This document shows, in pieces, positions 8,355 to 16,901 of a stretch of 64,000 nt of DNA. Numbering within the stretch: the stretch's first letter is position 1; the number at the start of each line of letters is the position of its first letter. This DNA comes from Planctomycetota bacterium (GTDB lineage: Bacteria; Planctomycetota; Phycisphaerae; UBA1845; UTPLA1): NCBI GenBank assembly GCA_016712275.1, contig JADJRI010000008.1, positions 86,401 to 150,400 on the forward strand. The letters run 5' to 3'. Below the pieces are notes generated by a model. It had not been told where the DNA came from. It searched no databases and saw only the letters and a list, made by a program, of their open reading frames with translations. The translations under genes were made by a program, and so were the position numbers.

Positions 8355-9641
8355 TTAAGTCGCTGCTGGCACATAGCGACTCACCAACCTGCCGAGCCCG
8401 TCGCGGTCGAGGAGATATGTCAGTCGCAGGCGGGCGGATTTCGCGCCGAGTTCGGGAACGCGATTGGTCGCACGGTCGATGAGTCCGATGGCGCGCTCCA
8501 CGTCATTCTGGTTGAAGGTTGTGCGTGCGGCCGCGAGGCTGCGGGCGAGCCAGCCGATGCAGGCGATGCTGAGTTGCAGCGCGGCCACACCCTCGACAAT
8601 CGAAAATCCGTAATAGCCGGGGCCAAAAACCGAGCGGCCTTCAAAGCGGGCGAGCAGATATCGAAGCAGCAATCCGTCGACTTCCTTTTCCGAAAGCGAG
8701 GCGTCCGGTACGACACGCTCGATTGCATCAAAGGCAGGCGTGCCGATCACGCCGGGAAGCATCGGCATCGCCCCCACTCCAGCGCTCATGGCCCGCGCCC
8801 GGTTTAATTGATTCAAACGGAATCGCAAAGAGGTCCAAAGCGGCGAGACGATTTGCTCGAAGGTGACGTGCTCGCAGTGCGAAAACACCGTCTGACGCAG
8901 CACGCGCATCTCCCGCCTCGAAGGCGCCTCGTGCCGCGCATCCCATGAGTCTTCGGCCAGTTCGCGAATGCCCGCCGCAAGCATGACGACCAACTCTTTT
9001 GCGCTGTCGGCATCGAGCTGCTTCAACTTCGCATGATGAAGCGTGGATGTGAGGCGACCCAGCGCATAAAGCCGCTTCGGCATCGGCACGCTTTCCGTGC
9101 GAAGCCATCGTTCCACATGGGCGACGAATTGATCGGTCTCGGTCGGCGGCAGCTTGACACCGTGTGCAACTGTGACAAAGCCATCGCCATCCGGAGCGAC
9201 GATGGCGGATTGGGCCTGCAGTTCGCCGGACAGCCGCCGGCTGTCGTCTTTGCGCGCTTCGATGGGGCGCTCGCCGTTGGCGGCCACGGTCGGACAATCG
9301 AAACGCAGTGCCACATGCACGCCACCCGGCGCGGCCTCAAGTGTGAAGGGATACAACTGGCAGGCGGCCGGCTTTTCGGTTGCGCCGAATTCCGCGTGAA
9401 TTCTGCATTTGCCGTCATCCGCCAGAAAAACGCAGCCGCCGCCGGGCCTATGCCGCAGAACGTAACTCGAACCGAGCCGAAGGTAGGGTTCGCCCTCGAT
9501 GCGCCCGCCCCATTTCTGTTTGTCGATTTTCGCCCGATCGGCCCGGGTCAGGTGAACCACCAGTTCGCGGCAACAGTTTGTGCAGCTTCGGCATTCGAAG
9601 CGCTGTCGGGGCAGGTCGGGCCAAATGATCGGCAGGTTCAT
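8355..9641 (-). CDS. YkgJ-family cysteine cluster protein with extended C-terminal region
   Basis: The N-terminal 110 residues hold the YkgJ metal-binding pattern: CRSCTNCCREL (from Cys18), then CVFLADDGKCRIHAEFG and ACQLYPF. These proteins bind Zn or Fe-S through eight cysteines; the FliB-like relatives methylate flagellin lysine. The following 300 residues are helical and could be the partner half of such a protein, but no methyltransferase motif was seen. At 428 aa it is much longer than minimal YkgJ proteins. Two more YkgJ-type genes lie at 19136-20275. Confidence 0.75.
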   Translation of the reverse strand: MNLPIIWPDLPRQRFECRSCTNCCRELVVHLTRADRAKIDKQKWGGRIEGEPYLRLGSSYVLRHRPGGGCVFLADDGKCRIHAEFGATEKPAACQLYPFTLEAAPGGVHVALRFDCPTVAANGERPIEARKDDSRRLSGELQAQSAIVAPDGDGFVTVAHGVKLPPTETDQFVAHVERWLRTESVPMPKRLYALGRLTSTLHHAKLKQLDADSAKELVVMLAAGIRELAEDSWDARHEAPSRREMRVLRQTVFSHCEHVTFEQIVSPLWTSLRFRLNQLNRARAMSAGVGAMPMLPGVIGTPAFDAIERVVPDASLSEKEVDGLLLRYLLARFEGRSVFGPGYYGFSIVEGVAALQLSIACIGWLARSLAAARTTFNQNDVERAIGLIDRATNRVPELGAKSARLRLTYLLDRDGLGRLVSRYVPAAT

Positions 9642-9671
9642 GGCGAAACATCATAAGGGAAGATGGCCGGC

Positions 9672-10199
9672 TCAGTCGTTCTCCGGGAGTTTATATGGCA
9701 CGAGGTGCTTGAGACGCGCGGGCATCGGGGTCAGGGACGGCGGCTGAACGGGGCCGTAGGTCGTGAGAATGGGCATGCCGGAGCGATAGCCGTGGAGGTA
9801 GAATGCGAAACGGATGTCGTCGCCCTTGACCTGATCGAGATAGTCGCCGATGCGCATCGTGCCGTCGAGCGAGAGAAAAACCTCTTCATAGGCAACGGGG
9901 TCGTTGGGACCGATGATCTCGTGGTCGGACTGGCCGAAATCGCCGATGTACATGGTCTTGTCGCGGCCGCGCACGAGCATTTCAATAAGGACGATGGATT
10001 GCAGGGAGCGCCGGGTGGCATAATCCGCGAATTCGCGGGTGTTGCGATCGGGATTGAGGGCGACGAGACCAAAGGACTGGGTGACGGCATGGTCGAATTG
10101 CTCGTCGGAATAGTCGAATGGATGAATGCCGATGATGTTGACCGAGGGCATGAGAAAAGGATAGGCAAAGACATGGGTCGCGGCAAGTTTTTGGCGCAT
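9672..10199 (-). CDS. Hypothetical protein, 175 aa
   Basis: A complete frame with consistent GC-rich third positions, soluble, without signal peptide or membrane span. Notable stretches are IGIHPFDYSDEQFDHAV and RFAFYLHGYRSGMPI. No family was recognised. The start at 10197-10199 has no clear ribosome site; a second ATG at 10149-10151 is possible and would give 159 aa. It is divergent from the DUF4287/SRPBCC gene, and 30 bases separate it from the YkgJ gene downstream on the same strand. Confidence 0.55.
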   Translation of the reverse strand: MRQKLAATHVFAYPFLMPSVNIIGIHPFDYSDEQFDHAVTQSFGLVALNPDRNTREFADYATRRSLQSIVLIEMLVRGRDKTMYIGDFGQSDHEIIGPNDPVAYEEVFLSLDGTMRIGDYLDQVKGDDIRFAFYLHGYRSGMPILTTYGPVQPPSLTPMPARLKHLVPYKLPEND

Positions 10200-10222
10200 A
10201 CGGTAGAAGCGAGGTGATCAGC

Positions 10223-10933
10223 ATGGCCCGTTCCGTTACAAGAAAAAAGGCGGCTTCCGTTACCAAGAAACCCATTCAACGAAAGAGCGCCAAAAAGGCG
10301 ACGCCTGTCAAGCGGGCGACGACAGGCAAAACGGTTACATCGCGACGGACTTCGAAAGCGTCCGGCGGCAATTCCACCATTCGCAGCGCGCCGATCATCA
10401 GCGGCATCGGCGACGATGCGGTGCGCAAGGCGACGGGCCAAGGGTGGAAGGAGTGGATCGCCTTGATCGACGATGCGGGCGGCGCCGAGATTTCGCATGC
10501 CAAGATCGCGGAGCATCTGGCCGAGCGGTGCAATGTCGCGCCGTGGTGGAGCCAGATGGTGACGGTCGGCTATGAGCAGGCGAAGGGCCGGCGCGTGAAG
10601 CACGAAAAGCCGGCGGGCTATGAAATCGGCGTCAGCAAGACGCTGGCCGCGCCGGTCGAGCGGGTGTTTGAGGCGTGGCACAACCCCGCCGTGCGAAAGA
10701 AATGGCTGGTGGACCATCGTTTTTCGATTCGCAAGGCGACGCCGTTCAAGTCGATGCGCATCGACTGGGTCGATGGAAAGACGCGGCTGAGTCTGAATTT
10801 TTATTCGAAGCGGGATGGCAAGTCGCTGGTGACCGTTCAACACATGAAACTGACGAGCAGCGCCCAGGCGAAACGGCAAAAGGCGTATTGGGCCGGGCAG
10901 TTGCAGCGGCTGAGCAGGCACTTCGGCGGATAA
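10223..10933 (+). CDS. DUF4287 plus SRPBCC (AHSA1-like) protein
   Basis: A basic N-terminal tail (about 1-55, Lys/Arg/Ala/Thr-rich) precedes a DUF4287-type helical domain (GWKEWIALIDDAGGAEISH, then WWSQMVTVGYEQAKGRR) and a START/SRPBCC beta-helix domain (GVSKTLAAPVERVFEAWHNP to the end). SRPBCC folds bind hydrophobic ligands; the fused DUF4287 form occurs widely in actinobacteria and planctomycetes without a proven role. The basic tail suggests nucleic acid contact. The ATG at 10223 is chosen over the GTG at 10214 because GAGGTGA lies 6 bases upstream of it. Confidence 0.75.
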   Translation: MARSVTRKKAASVTKKPIQRKSAKKATPVKRATTGKTVTSRRTSKASGGNSTIRSAPIISGIGDDAVRKATGQGWKEWIALIDDAGGAEISHAKIAEHLAERCNVAPWWSQMVTVGYEQAKGRRVKHEKPAGYEIGVSKTLAAPVERVFEAWHNPAVRKKWLVDHRFSIRKATPFKSMRIDWVDGKTRLSLNFYSKRDGKSLVTVQHMKLTSSAQAKRQKAYWAGQLQRLSRHFGG

Positions 10934-10958
10934 GCAGGAAGTAAGTGTCATCACGGTG

Positions 10959-11492
10959 TCACCGTCCGACACAAGCATGCTCCAGATACCACCAATCGTG
11001 TTCGTCGCCGGTGGACAGATAGGTCACGACGGCCCGCAGATCCGAGGCGAGCGGTACATCGAATGCGTAGATTTTCTCGGGCGCGTAAAACTCGCGGTGG
11101 CAGCCCATTCGTTCGAGATCCAAAAGCGTTTGCGTAATGCGATCGGTATGTCGAAACACGATGCGCAGGACACTGCGGCCGGATGGCTTGATGGTGCGCT
11201 TGAAGGTCAGCTGGCCGGCTTCCTCCTCGGCAATCACAAGATCGAGTTTCGCCATGGCAGTGGCGAAGAACGGTATGCTGCGAATTTCGTAAAGCCCATC
11301 CGATGTTGTTGCCGCCCACATCGGCTCGACGGTCATCGGCGGATAGCCGTCGGCATCCTGAACGAGCGGCACATCGATCGACACCAGGTTCTTCGCCGAG
11401 GGAAGGTGCACTGCAAACGATCTCCTGAAGACTTGGCCCAAGCCCCGAAAGCGGCAATGATGGAATGTCTCCGCGATTGCGGATATTAGCAT
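10959..11492 (-). CDS. DUF4265 domain protein
   Basis: The 177-residue soluble protein matches DUF4265: a strand VSIDVPL, then VEPMWAATTSDGLYEIRSIPFF, an EEEAGQLTFKRTI block, and SVLRIVFRH. The biochemical role of the family is unknown. The start is uncertain: the ATG at 11490-11492 is used here, while a TTG at 11517-11519 would add nine residues; neither has a good ribosome site. It is convergent with the SRPBCC gene (25-base gap, no terminator seen). Confidence 0.65.
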   Translation of the reverse strand: MLISAIAETFHHCRFRGLGQVFRRSFAVHLPSAKNLVSIDVPLVQDADGYPPMTVEPMWAATTSDGLYEIRSIPFFATAMAKLDLVIAEEEAGQLTFKRTIKPSGRSVLRIVFRHTDRITQTLLDLERMGCHREFYAPEKIYAFDVPLASDLRAVVTYLSTGDEHDWWYLEHACVGR

Positions 11493-11673
11493 TGGAGGGT
11501 GCCGTTTTACAACCGACAATTGCCCGCTTTCTTAACAAAGTGTGTGACAAAACACAGCGCGCTCCGTTCTGCATGTATCGCGGTCGCGACATATGGCCAC
11601 ACGGTGGCGGAGCAATCGACCGACCTACGCCGTTCGCCCCGGACTTTTCGCTTACCTTTTGGAGAACCTTTCG

Positions 11674-12738
11674 ATGAAACCTCTTCAATTTTACTTCGTA
11701 GGCCTGACTGCCATCACCCTTGCACTGACGGGAGCCCACGTTCCGGCCGCTGAGCCGAAGGCGGCGCCGGCGAGTCAGCCGACGACGCAGCCGATCGAGC
11801 GGCCGGGTGTCAATACGATTCAAAAAGAGGCCAATGCCCTGATGCCACTGATTCAGGGCGGCTTCACGCGAAAGTTTCTGGCGGCGACGGCCGATCTGCC
11901 GCGGATCGAGGAGCGAAAGGCCTACGTCGATCCGGCAACGCGAAAATACTACTCGCAGAAAAGTTATGACAAGCTCGATCCATCGGAGCGGGAGGCATTG
12001 CAGCCGATCGCATTTTCCGAGGGCATTTATTACATGACCAAGTATGGTTCGCCGCTGGCCTATTCGCGTGTTTTGGAAACGCTCGACAAACACAAGGTGG
12101 CGATCGGCCCGGGCTGGCGCGTTCTGGATTATGGGTATGGAACCGTCGGCCACCTGCGCTTGCTGGCGATCAACGGGCTTGATGTTGTCGGCGTCGATGT
12201 GGATCCTTTTCTGGGTGAGCTTTACAGCGAGGCGTCGGATCAGGGGGTTGTGAGCGGACGGGGCGGGCGCGACGGGCATATCAAGCTGGTGGATGGTCGA
12301 TGGCCGGGCGATGCATCGGTGAAGAAGGCGGTGGGCGGGAAGTACGATCTGATCGTTTCGAAGAACACGCTCAAGAACGGGTACATCCATCCGGCGCGGC
12401 CGGTCGACAAGCGGATGCTGGTGGACCTGGGTGTCAGCGATGAGGCATTCGTGACGGCGCTGTCGCAGTCGCTGAAAGTGGGCGGGCATGTGATCATTTA
12501 CAACATCTGCCCCGCGCCGGCGGCGGAGGACCAGCCGTACATTCCCTGGGCCGACGGCCGTTGCCCGTTTCCGCGGGAGATGTGGGAGAAGGCGGGCTTC
12601 GAGGTGGTGGCGTTTGACGAGGACGACGGCGCGGCGGTTCGGGCGATGGGCCAGGCGCTGGGGTGGGACGCGGGGCAAAGCCGGAAGGAATTTGATGAGA
12701 GCCTGTTTGCGCATTATTCGATTTTTCGCAGGACGTAG
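11674..12738 (+). CDS. Exported methyltransferase-fold protein
   Basis: The ATG at 11674 follows GGAG with proper spacing. The 354-residue product starts with a Sec signal peptide (MKPLQFYFVGLTAITLALTG, cut near AHVPAA), then a Pro/Thr/Gln linker. The domain from about residue 115 has class I methyltransferase features: motif I WRVLDYGYGTVGHL, an acidic strand-2 end (VVGVDVDP) and KYDLIVSKNTLKNG as a motif IV-like strand. The glycine loop departs from the usual GxGxG. SAM is not expected outside the cytoplasm, so the domain may have another role or retained ligand. Confidence 0.65.
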   Translation: MKPLQFYFVGLTAITLALTGAHVPAAEPKAAPASQPTTQPIERPGVNTIQKEANALMPLIQGGFTRKFLAATADLPRIEERKAYVDPATRKYYSQKSYDKLDPSEREALQPIAFSEGIYYMTKYGSPLAYSRVLETLDKHKVAIGPGWRVLDYGYGTVGHLRLLAINGLDVVGVDVDPFLGELYSEASDQGVVSGRGGRDGHIKLVDGRWPGDASVKKAVGGKYDLIVSKNTLKNGYIHPARPVDKRMLVDLGVSDEAFVTALSQSLKVGGHVIIYNICPAPAAEDQPYIPWADGRCPFPREMWEKAGFEVVAFDEDDGAAVRAMGQALGWDAGQSRKEFDESLFAHYSIFRRT

Positions 12739-12781
12739 GGTTTCGATTCTGCCGGGGTCAATTTTGCAGGTGGCGGGGATT

Positions 12782-12871
12782 GGGGTGAAAATACGATGCG
12801 TTTTCACCGGGTGATTCGGGGTCATTTTCGGCTGAAATTCAACCTGTCTTGTTTTCGCAAGTCGTTTGTTT
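12782..12871 (-). repeat. Dispersed repeat, copy 2
   Basis: This is the reverse-strand counterpart of 5502-5590; the minus strand reads GAAAATGACCCCGAATCACC in the core. See that entry for the match. Confidence 0.5.
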
Positions 12872-12984
12872 GTCTTACGTTCGGTGTCGGAACCTTTGCG
12901 GGCGAGGCTCTTTTCCTTAGAAAAACCTACGGGGTGAATCTCATTTTTTTGAGCAAGGGGCCGAGGAGGCAAGGGGCCGGGGGG

Positions 12985-13365
12985 CCGGGTGGAGGAGGTT
13001 CGCTGCGCGAGTTTCTTGCGCGGGGATGGGACGGTGACGGGTTGCAATCTTAGCACTGCGCGTTTTGCGTCGGCGAATCTTAGTTGGGCCAGTTTTTGGA
13101 GGAGGGGGAGGAACTCTTTCTGGGGTTCGCCGAACTCTTTGGAGAGTTTGGCGAGTTTGATGAGGACTTTGGCGAGTTTGTCGCGCTGGCGGGGTGTCAT
13201 GCCTTTGTCGAGTGTTTTGGCGATGCCGGCGAGCATGCCTTTTTCGGCGGCCTGCATGAAGATGAGGTCGCGGATTTTTTGGCGGATGACGGCGAGAATG
13301 AGGCGGGCGCTGAGGGGGAGGTTTTGGGGCGGGCGGGCGAGGATGTTGGCGAGCTGTTTGAGCAT
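12985..13365 (-). CDS. Possible Lys/Leu-rich helical protein, 3' end undefined
   Basis: From the ATG at 13363-13365 the minus strand reads about 125 residues with coding-like third positions (CTC, GCC, ATC, AAA dominate). It predicts amphipathic basic helices, for example MLKQLANILARPP and QRDKLAKVLIKLAKLS. No ribosome site precedes it and no stop occurs where the coding signal fades (about 12985). The gene is either truncated by the repeat that follows or an artefact. No family recognised. The end coordinate is where the composition changes, not a stop. Confidence 0.3.
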
Positions 13366-13663
13366 GGTTTGAAACGCCAAAAAGTCAAAACGCCAAAATG
13401 CCAAAACACTTGGCCGCGATGCGCAACATATCACCGGACTATTGGGGACGGGTTGCTGGGATTCGCTTACGCTCTCGCGTGGGCCCGGCCTTGCTGGGGT
13501 CGGCCGATCGAGGTTGATCGTAGCGGCGGCGGCTGGAGAGCCTACCAAATTGCGTTAATTATTCGATCTGAGGGGTGCCGAACGCTTTACACCGGCGGCT
13601 GAGTATCGCTAGAATCAAGGCTTACAGGTTCAAACATTCGGGCTTCTTCGGGAGTATTCGGCC

Positions 13664-14317
13664 ATGAGAATATTGCGATTTGCGGTCTTGGCTGGCGTGC
13701 TGTTTGTGCAATCCGGCCGGGCGTCGGCGGCACTGATTTTGGTGCATGACAATGGGGGGCCGAATTTGCCCGACGGTTTGGTTAGTGATCCCACTTTTCC
13801 GGCACAAGTTGGCGATGACTTCCAAATAAGTCAGGCCTTTGGAATTACGCGCGTGACATGGTACGGTGCCTACAAGGGTGGTGATCAATTGCCCGATGGA
13901 ACTGACCATTTTTCCTTGCGTTTTTTTCCTTTCAGTAACCCCACAAACCCAAGTCCTACATCGCTTGCAGACCTAACTCTAAGCAACGTTTTGCGCTTAC
14001 CTACTTCCCTGACGATGTTTGCAGGGAATCCAGTGTTTGCTTATGAAGCGACATTTCCTGTCGTTAACCTTATAGCGGGTCATTACCTTCTGAGTATTGT
14101 GAACGACACGACCGGGATGTCAGAGCAATGGATGTGGCACACTCATGGCACAGCTCCAGGTAGCCAATTCTGGAAACGATCTAATAGCGCCAACAACTGG
14201 CTTGGTCCATTCGGCACCGAGATGTCATTCCAGATTTATGCGGTTCCGGAGCCGGCGACGGTGGCGATGATGGGGGTTGCGGGGCTGGTGCTTCTGCGCC
14301 GGCGGGGGCGGCGGTGA
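13664..14317 (+). CDS. PEP-CTERM sorted exported protein
   Basis: The 217 residues begin with a signal peptide (MRILRFAVLAGVLFVQSGRASA) and end with a PEP-CTERM tail: VPEPATVAMMGVAG, a hydrophobic helix and RRRGRR. That signal is recognised by exosortase, which anchors or releases the protein at the surface. The body is a beta-rich, Asn/Thr-containing domain without recognised activity. Codon use in the middle is more AT-rich than in neighbouring genes, which suggests relatively recent arrival. Confidence 0.8.
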   Translation: MRILRFAVLAGVLFVQSGRASAALILVHDNGGPNLPDGLVSDPTFPAQVGDDFQISQAFGITRVTWYGAYKGGDQLPDGTDHFSLRFFPFSNPTNPSPTSLADLTLSNVLRLPTSLTMFAGNPVFAYEATFPVVNLIAGHYLLSIVNDTTGMSEQWMWHTHGTAPGSQFWKRSNSANNWLGPFGTEMSFQIYAVPEPATVAMMGVAGLVLLRRRGRR

Positions 14318-14487
14318 TTCGGTTTGTAGGTGTCTCGTCAGCGGCAACCGAATTCAAAGTACATCGTTTGAGGAGGGCAGATCAAGGGCCGGCGGCGGGA
14401 ACCCGTGCGGGGATCAATCGCTGGGGTGGGGTTGGGGGCTTGTCCGACGGATTTCGCCATCGCTATGGGGTGACGGAAGAAGTGGTA

Positions 14488-14654
14488 CTATGACGTTGAA
14501 CTCTCCATGTAGGCATAGGCGAAGCCCAGCTTCAGGTGGCCCACGCGCGGGTCGAGCGGGGTGATGCCGACGAGCCGGTTTTCCGCGTCGGATTCGTTGG
14601 TCATGACGCCGTCGCCGATCAGATTGCCGTCGTCAATGGTGCCACCAATATGGC
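14488..14654 (-). pseudogene. C-terminal remnant of an unrecognised gene
   Basis: The minus strand reads about 50 codons with normal high-GC coding bias (core LVGITPLDPRVGHLKLGFAY), ending in TAG at 14488-14490. The upstream part is lost where the repeat at 14652 begins. The family was not recognised. It is best explained as a gene cut by the repeat element. Confidence 0.45.
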
Positions 14655-14680
14655 ATATTCAGAATGTCCCCATTCTGTCC
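14652..14680 (+). repeat. Solo end of the second REP-transposase family
   Basis: GGCATATTCAGAATGTCCCC followed by ATTCTGTCC matches the inverted ends at 26536-26567 and 26884-26917. No transposase sequence is present here. Confidence 0.6.
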
Positions 14681-14826
14681 CGCAGACGCGCGAGGCTGGT
14701 TCGAATCCTGTGGAAACCGATACACCAAAAGTTAAGCTGCTCTAGAATGTCCTCCTTCTTGTCCGCGGGAATCTCTCTCTATTTTGGATGGCGAAAAAGC
14801 GGTGATGCTCAGACTGAGGACTGGAA

Positions 14827-15974
14827 TTATTCACTATCAATAAATAGCTCGAAGCACGAGATTTCTCCTTCTTGCGACAACACAAAAACGCGACTTGAAA
14901 GTACTTCCACTTGGGGCGCAACGGAATCATGTGTCATTCGATCGTTCAATTTAGACACTTTCCAAGAATCAAATATCCATTTCCCAGTTGGAACATGGTA
15001 TATAGAAAAAGTCGCACCTTCGCGCACTAAGACCAAATCACTAGTGATAGAAAAACTGGCATGCCTTATGCCGCTGATTTTGTGTCCGGAACTGTTCCTT
15101 TGAACAAATCGCAAGGTCTTTCCCGTGGCCACTTCGAACACAGCAAATGCGTTTGCACCGGCCGCAACAACAAGGAAACGTGAATCCAACGAAAACGCAC
15201 ATGATAACGGCCGATACCCACCATGTGCACCAATTGATTTCCACTTTTCCAACGTATCAAGGTTGTTAGGAGTGAATTGGTCACCAACCAAACTACTCGA
15301 TTCTAAGTTCCATACATATACTGAGTTAAGTGCGTAAGCAGCGTACTGTCCATTAGGTGATACTGTAGTTGCAGAACAGTAGCCCCCTAGGCCAGGCGTT
15401 AGTGGAAGGGGCTTGGCATCCAATGAACGACTAACATCGAAAGCAAAACAGTTTGGCGGCTGCATTTTTCCGTCTTTTGGGTATTCTGCCAATGCCAACC
15501 TCGCATTGCCCATTACAAGCGAGTCTCCTCCTTCGGAAAGCTGAAATCGCTTGGATAGCAAGTGAATCGTTGAGTTGCCATTGTTATCTGTGATTATCAT
15601 TTCCAAAAAAATGTGATTATGTTCAAATAGAATTGCAATTTTTCACCACTTAGACGCCCCGCTCCCACCAATCTGGAATCAGTCCAATAATCACTTTTTC
15701 CTTGGCTTAGTGCATTCAATGACTTGCGCCATTTCGTACTGCCATCTGAAGCATCAATCTCTAATATATGCATATTGTTCGACTGCACAATTAGGGAATT
15801 ATTATCAACACAAATTAATTGACTATACCTGTAATCAAGTGGCTTGCTATCAATTCCACGGGAAAAGCGAAGCTCGCAACTTATGGTAGGAGTTGTTAAC
15901 GGTAGCCAAAGCAGAAACCCGGCTATACAAGCTGCAATTACGAGAGCGAAGATGGCAATGTTCAACTTCGACAT
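14827..15974 (-). CDS. Membrane-anchored beta-propeller protein, frameshifted; candidate immunity protein
   Basis: Two overlapping frames form one protein of about 380 aa. The first (15597-15974) starts MSKLNIAIFALVIAAC with a transmembrane helix (about 6-26). The second (14827-15606) continues with WD40/PQQ-like repeats (SPNGQYAAYALNSVYVWNLE, FSLDSRFLVVAAG, VFEVATGKTLRFV). The frames meet at a run of seven T on the coding strand (about 15606-15612); eight would fuse them, so a homopolymer miscount is likely. The gene is AT-richer than its surroundings. It lies directly downstream of the RHS gene, separated only by the IS insertion, which is the usual position of an immunity gene. Confidence 0.55.
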
Positions 15975-15989
15975 TTTGAGTTTGCACTA
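15966..15989 (+). repeat. Direct repeat flanking the IS, left copy
   Basis: The 24 bases starting CTTCGACATTTTGAG are repeated, minus one T, at 16879-16901. They include the start codon of the propeller gene on the minus strand. Confidence 0.7.
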
Positions 15990-16878
15990 AGAAGCTGTTT
16001 CAAAACCCAAGGGTCTGCCGATGACAAGAATGCCACAGATAGCATGGAGGCGACGCTATGGCATTCATACTCCTCACGGACGAATTGTGGAACCAGGTCG
16101 AACCACTGTTGCCGCCGGAAAAGCCCAAGCCGCTAGGCGGTCGGCCGCGGGTGACCGATCGACAGTGTCTCAAGGGAATCATCTTCCTGCTCAAGACCGG
16201 CCTTCCATGGCGGTTCATTCCATTCGAACTCGGCTGCGGCAGCGGCGTCACCTGCTGGCGTCGGCTTCGCGACTGGACGAAGCTGGGCATCTGGCCGAGT
16301 CTCCACGAGAAGCTCCTGGAAACCTGGGCCGGGCGGCCAACTCGACGCCTCGGTCTCGGTGATGGACAGTGCCAGCTTCCGTGCACTTTTTGGGGGAGCC
16401 ACACGGGGCCGAATCCCACGGATCGGGCAAAAAAAGGCTGCAAACGCCACGTCCTGAGCGAGGCCCATGGCACACCGCTCGTCGTCCAAACAACACCGGC
16501 CAATGTGAACGACGGCACGAAGGCGATGGACTTGCTCGACGCAATGCCGGCCATACGAGGTCGACGAGGTCGTCCGCGCCTCAAACCGGAGGTGGCCTTG
16601 GGTGATCGGGCTTACGGCACAGCGGCCAATATCGCGAAATGCGTCGAGCGCGGCATCACTCCTATGCTCGCACGGCCGCGCACGGAAAATGGCAGCGGAC
16701 TTGGCGTGATGCGATACGTCATCGAACGAACCATGTCGTGGTTCGGAAACTTTCGACGTTTGAGATTGTGCTATGAACGAACTGGCGCGCACTTGCAAGC
16801 ACTCCACGAATTAGCCGCATCGCTCATCTGTGCCAAAAAACTTGGCTGGACATAACTGGTTTTGAAACAGCTTCTTAG
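15990..16878. mobile_element. IS5-type insertion sequence, 889 bp
   Basis: The ends are inverted: AGAAGCTGTTTCAAAACC (15990-16007) pairs with GGTTTTGAAACAGCTTCT (16858-16875), and the match extends outward through CTA/TAG. One transposase gene fills the interior. The size suits the IS427-like group of the IS5 family. It separates the RHS gene from its downstream gene and is flanked by 23-24-bp imperfect direct repeats. Confidence 0.8.
16058..16855 (+). CDS. IS5-family transposase, internally frameshifted
   Basis: The 265-aa frame reads through, with the N-terminal DNA-binding half (LPPEKPKPLGGRPRVTDRQC, LKTGLPWRFIPFE) and later GPNPTDRAKKGCKRH, the second Asp in GDRAYGT and the Glu in YVIERTMSWFG. 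Between about 16325 and 16415 the expected first catalytic segment (LDASVSVMDSASFRALFGG) lies in the next frame. The translated frame instead gives LGLGDGQCQLPC, so two compensating one-base shifts remove the catalytic Asp context. If real, this copy is inactive; a pair of sequence errors is equally possible. Confidence 0.8.
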   Translation: MAFILLTDELWNQVEPLLPPEKPKPLGGRPRVTDRQCLKGIIFLLKTGLPWRFIPFELGCGSGVTCWRRLRDWTKLGIWPSLHEKLLETWAGRPTRRLGLGDGQCQLPCTFWGSHTGPNPTDRAKKGCKRHVLSEAHGTPLVVQTTPANVNDGTKAMDLLDAMPAIRGRRGRPRLKPEVALGDRAYGTAANIAKCVERGITPMLARPRTENGSGLGVMRYVIERTMSWFGNFRRLRLCYERTGAHLQALHELAASLICAKKLGWT

Positions 16879-16901
16879 CTTCGACATTTGAGTTTGCACT
16901 A
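16879..16901 (+). repeat. Direct repeat flanking the IS, right copy
   Basis: This is the copy of 15966-15989 with one T fewer. On the minus strand it runs from the RHS stop codon through a second ATGTCGAAG, the same start as that of the propeller gene. Confidence 0.7.

Larger units (their letters stand above)
12739..13663. other. 925-base region without a confident gene
   Basis: It contains the second copy of a dispersed repeat (12782-12871), a possible minus-strand gene start (12985-13365) and CGCCAAAA-type short-period words at 13371-13408. A very long minus-strand open frame (10951-13548) crosses it but runs antisense through the methyltransferase gene and is not credible as a whole. Confidence 0.5.
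14318..14826. other. 509-base region with a gene remnant and a repeat end
   Basis: It has no intact gene. It holds a 50-codon minus-strand gene fragment (14488-14654) ending exactly at a solo copy of the second REP-transposase repeat (14652-14680), then spacer up to the propeller gene. Confidence 0.5.

Noticed and set aside
10951..13548. 865-codon minus-strand open frame
   Set aside because: It runs antisense through the methyltransferase gene and through repeats; only the first about 125 codons have coding bias, and those are listed separately with low confidence.
14695..14715. GGTTCGAATCC, resembling a tRNA T-loop
   Set aside because: The flanking sequence does not form the T-stem or a full cloverleaf with proper acceptor pairing, so no tRNA is called.
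15597..15616. Programmed frameshift at a T7 run in the propeller gene
   Set aside because: No pseudoknot or slippery pair was recognised, and the window has many comparable one-base breaks, so a run-length error is simpler.
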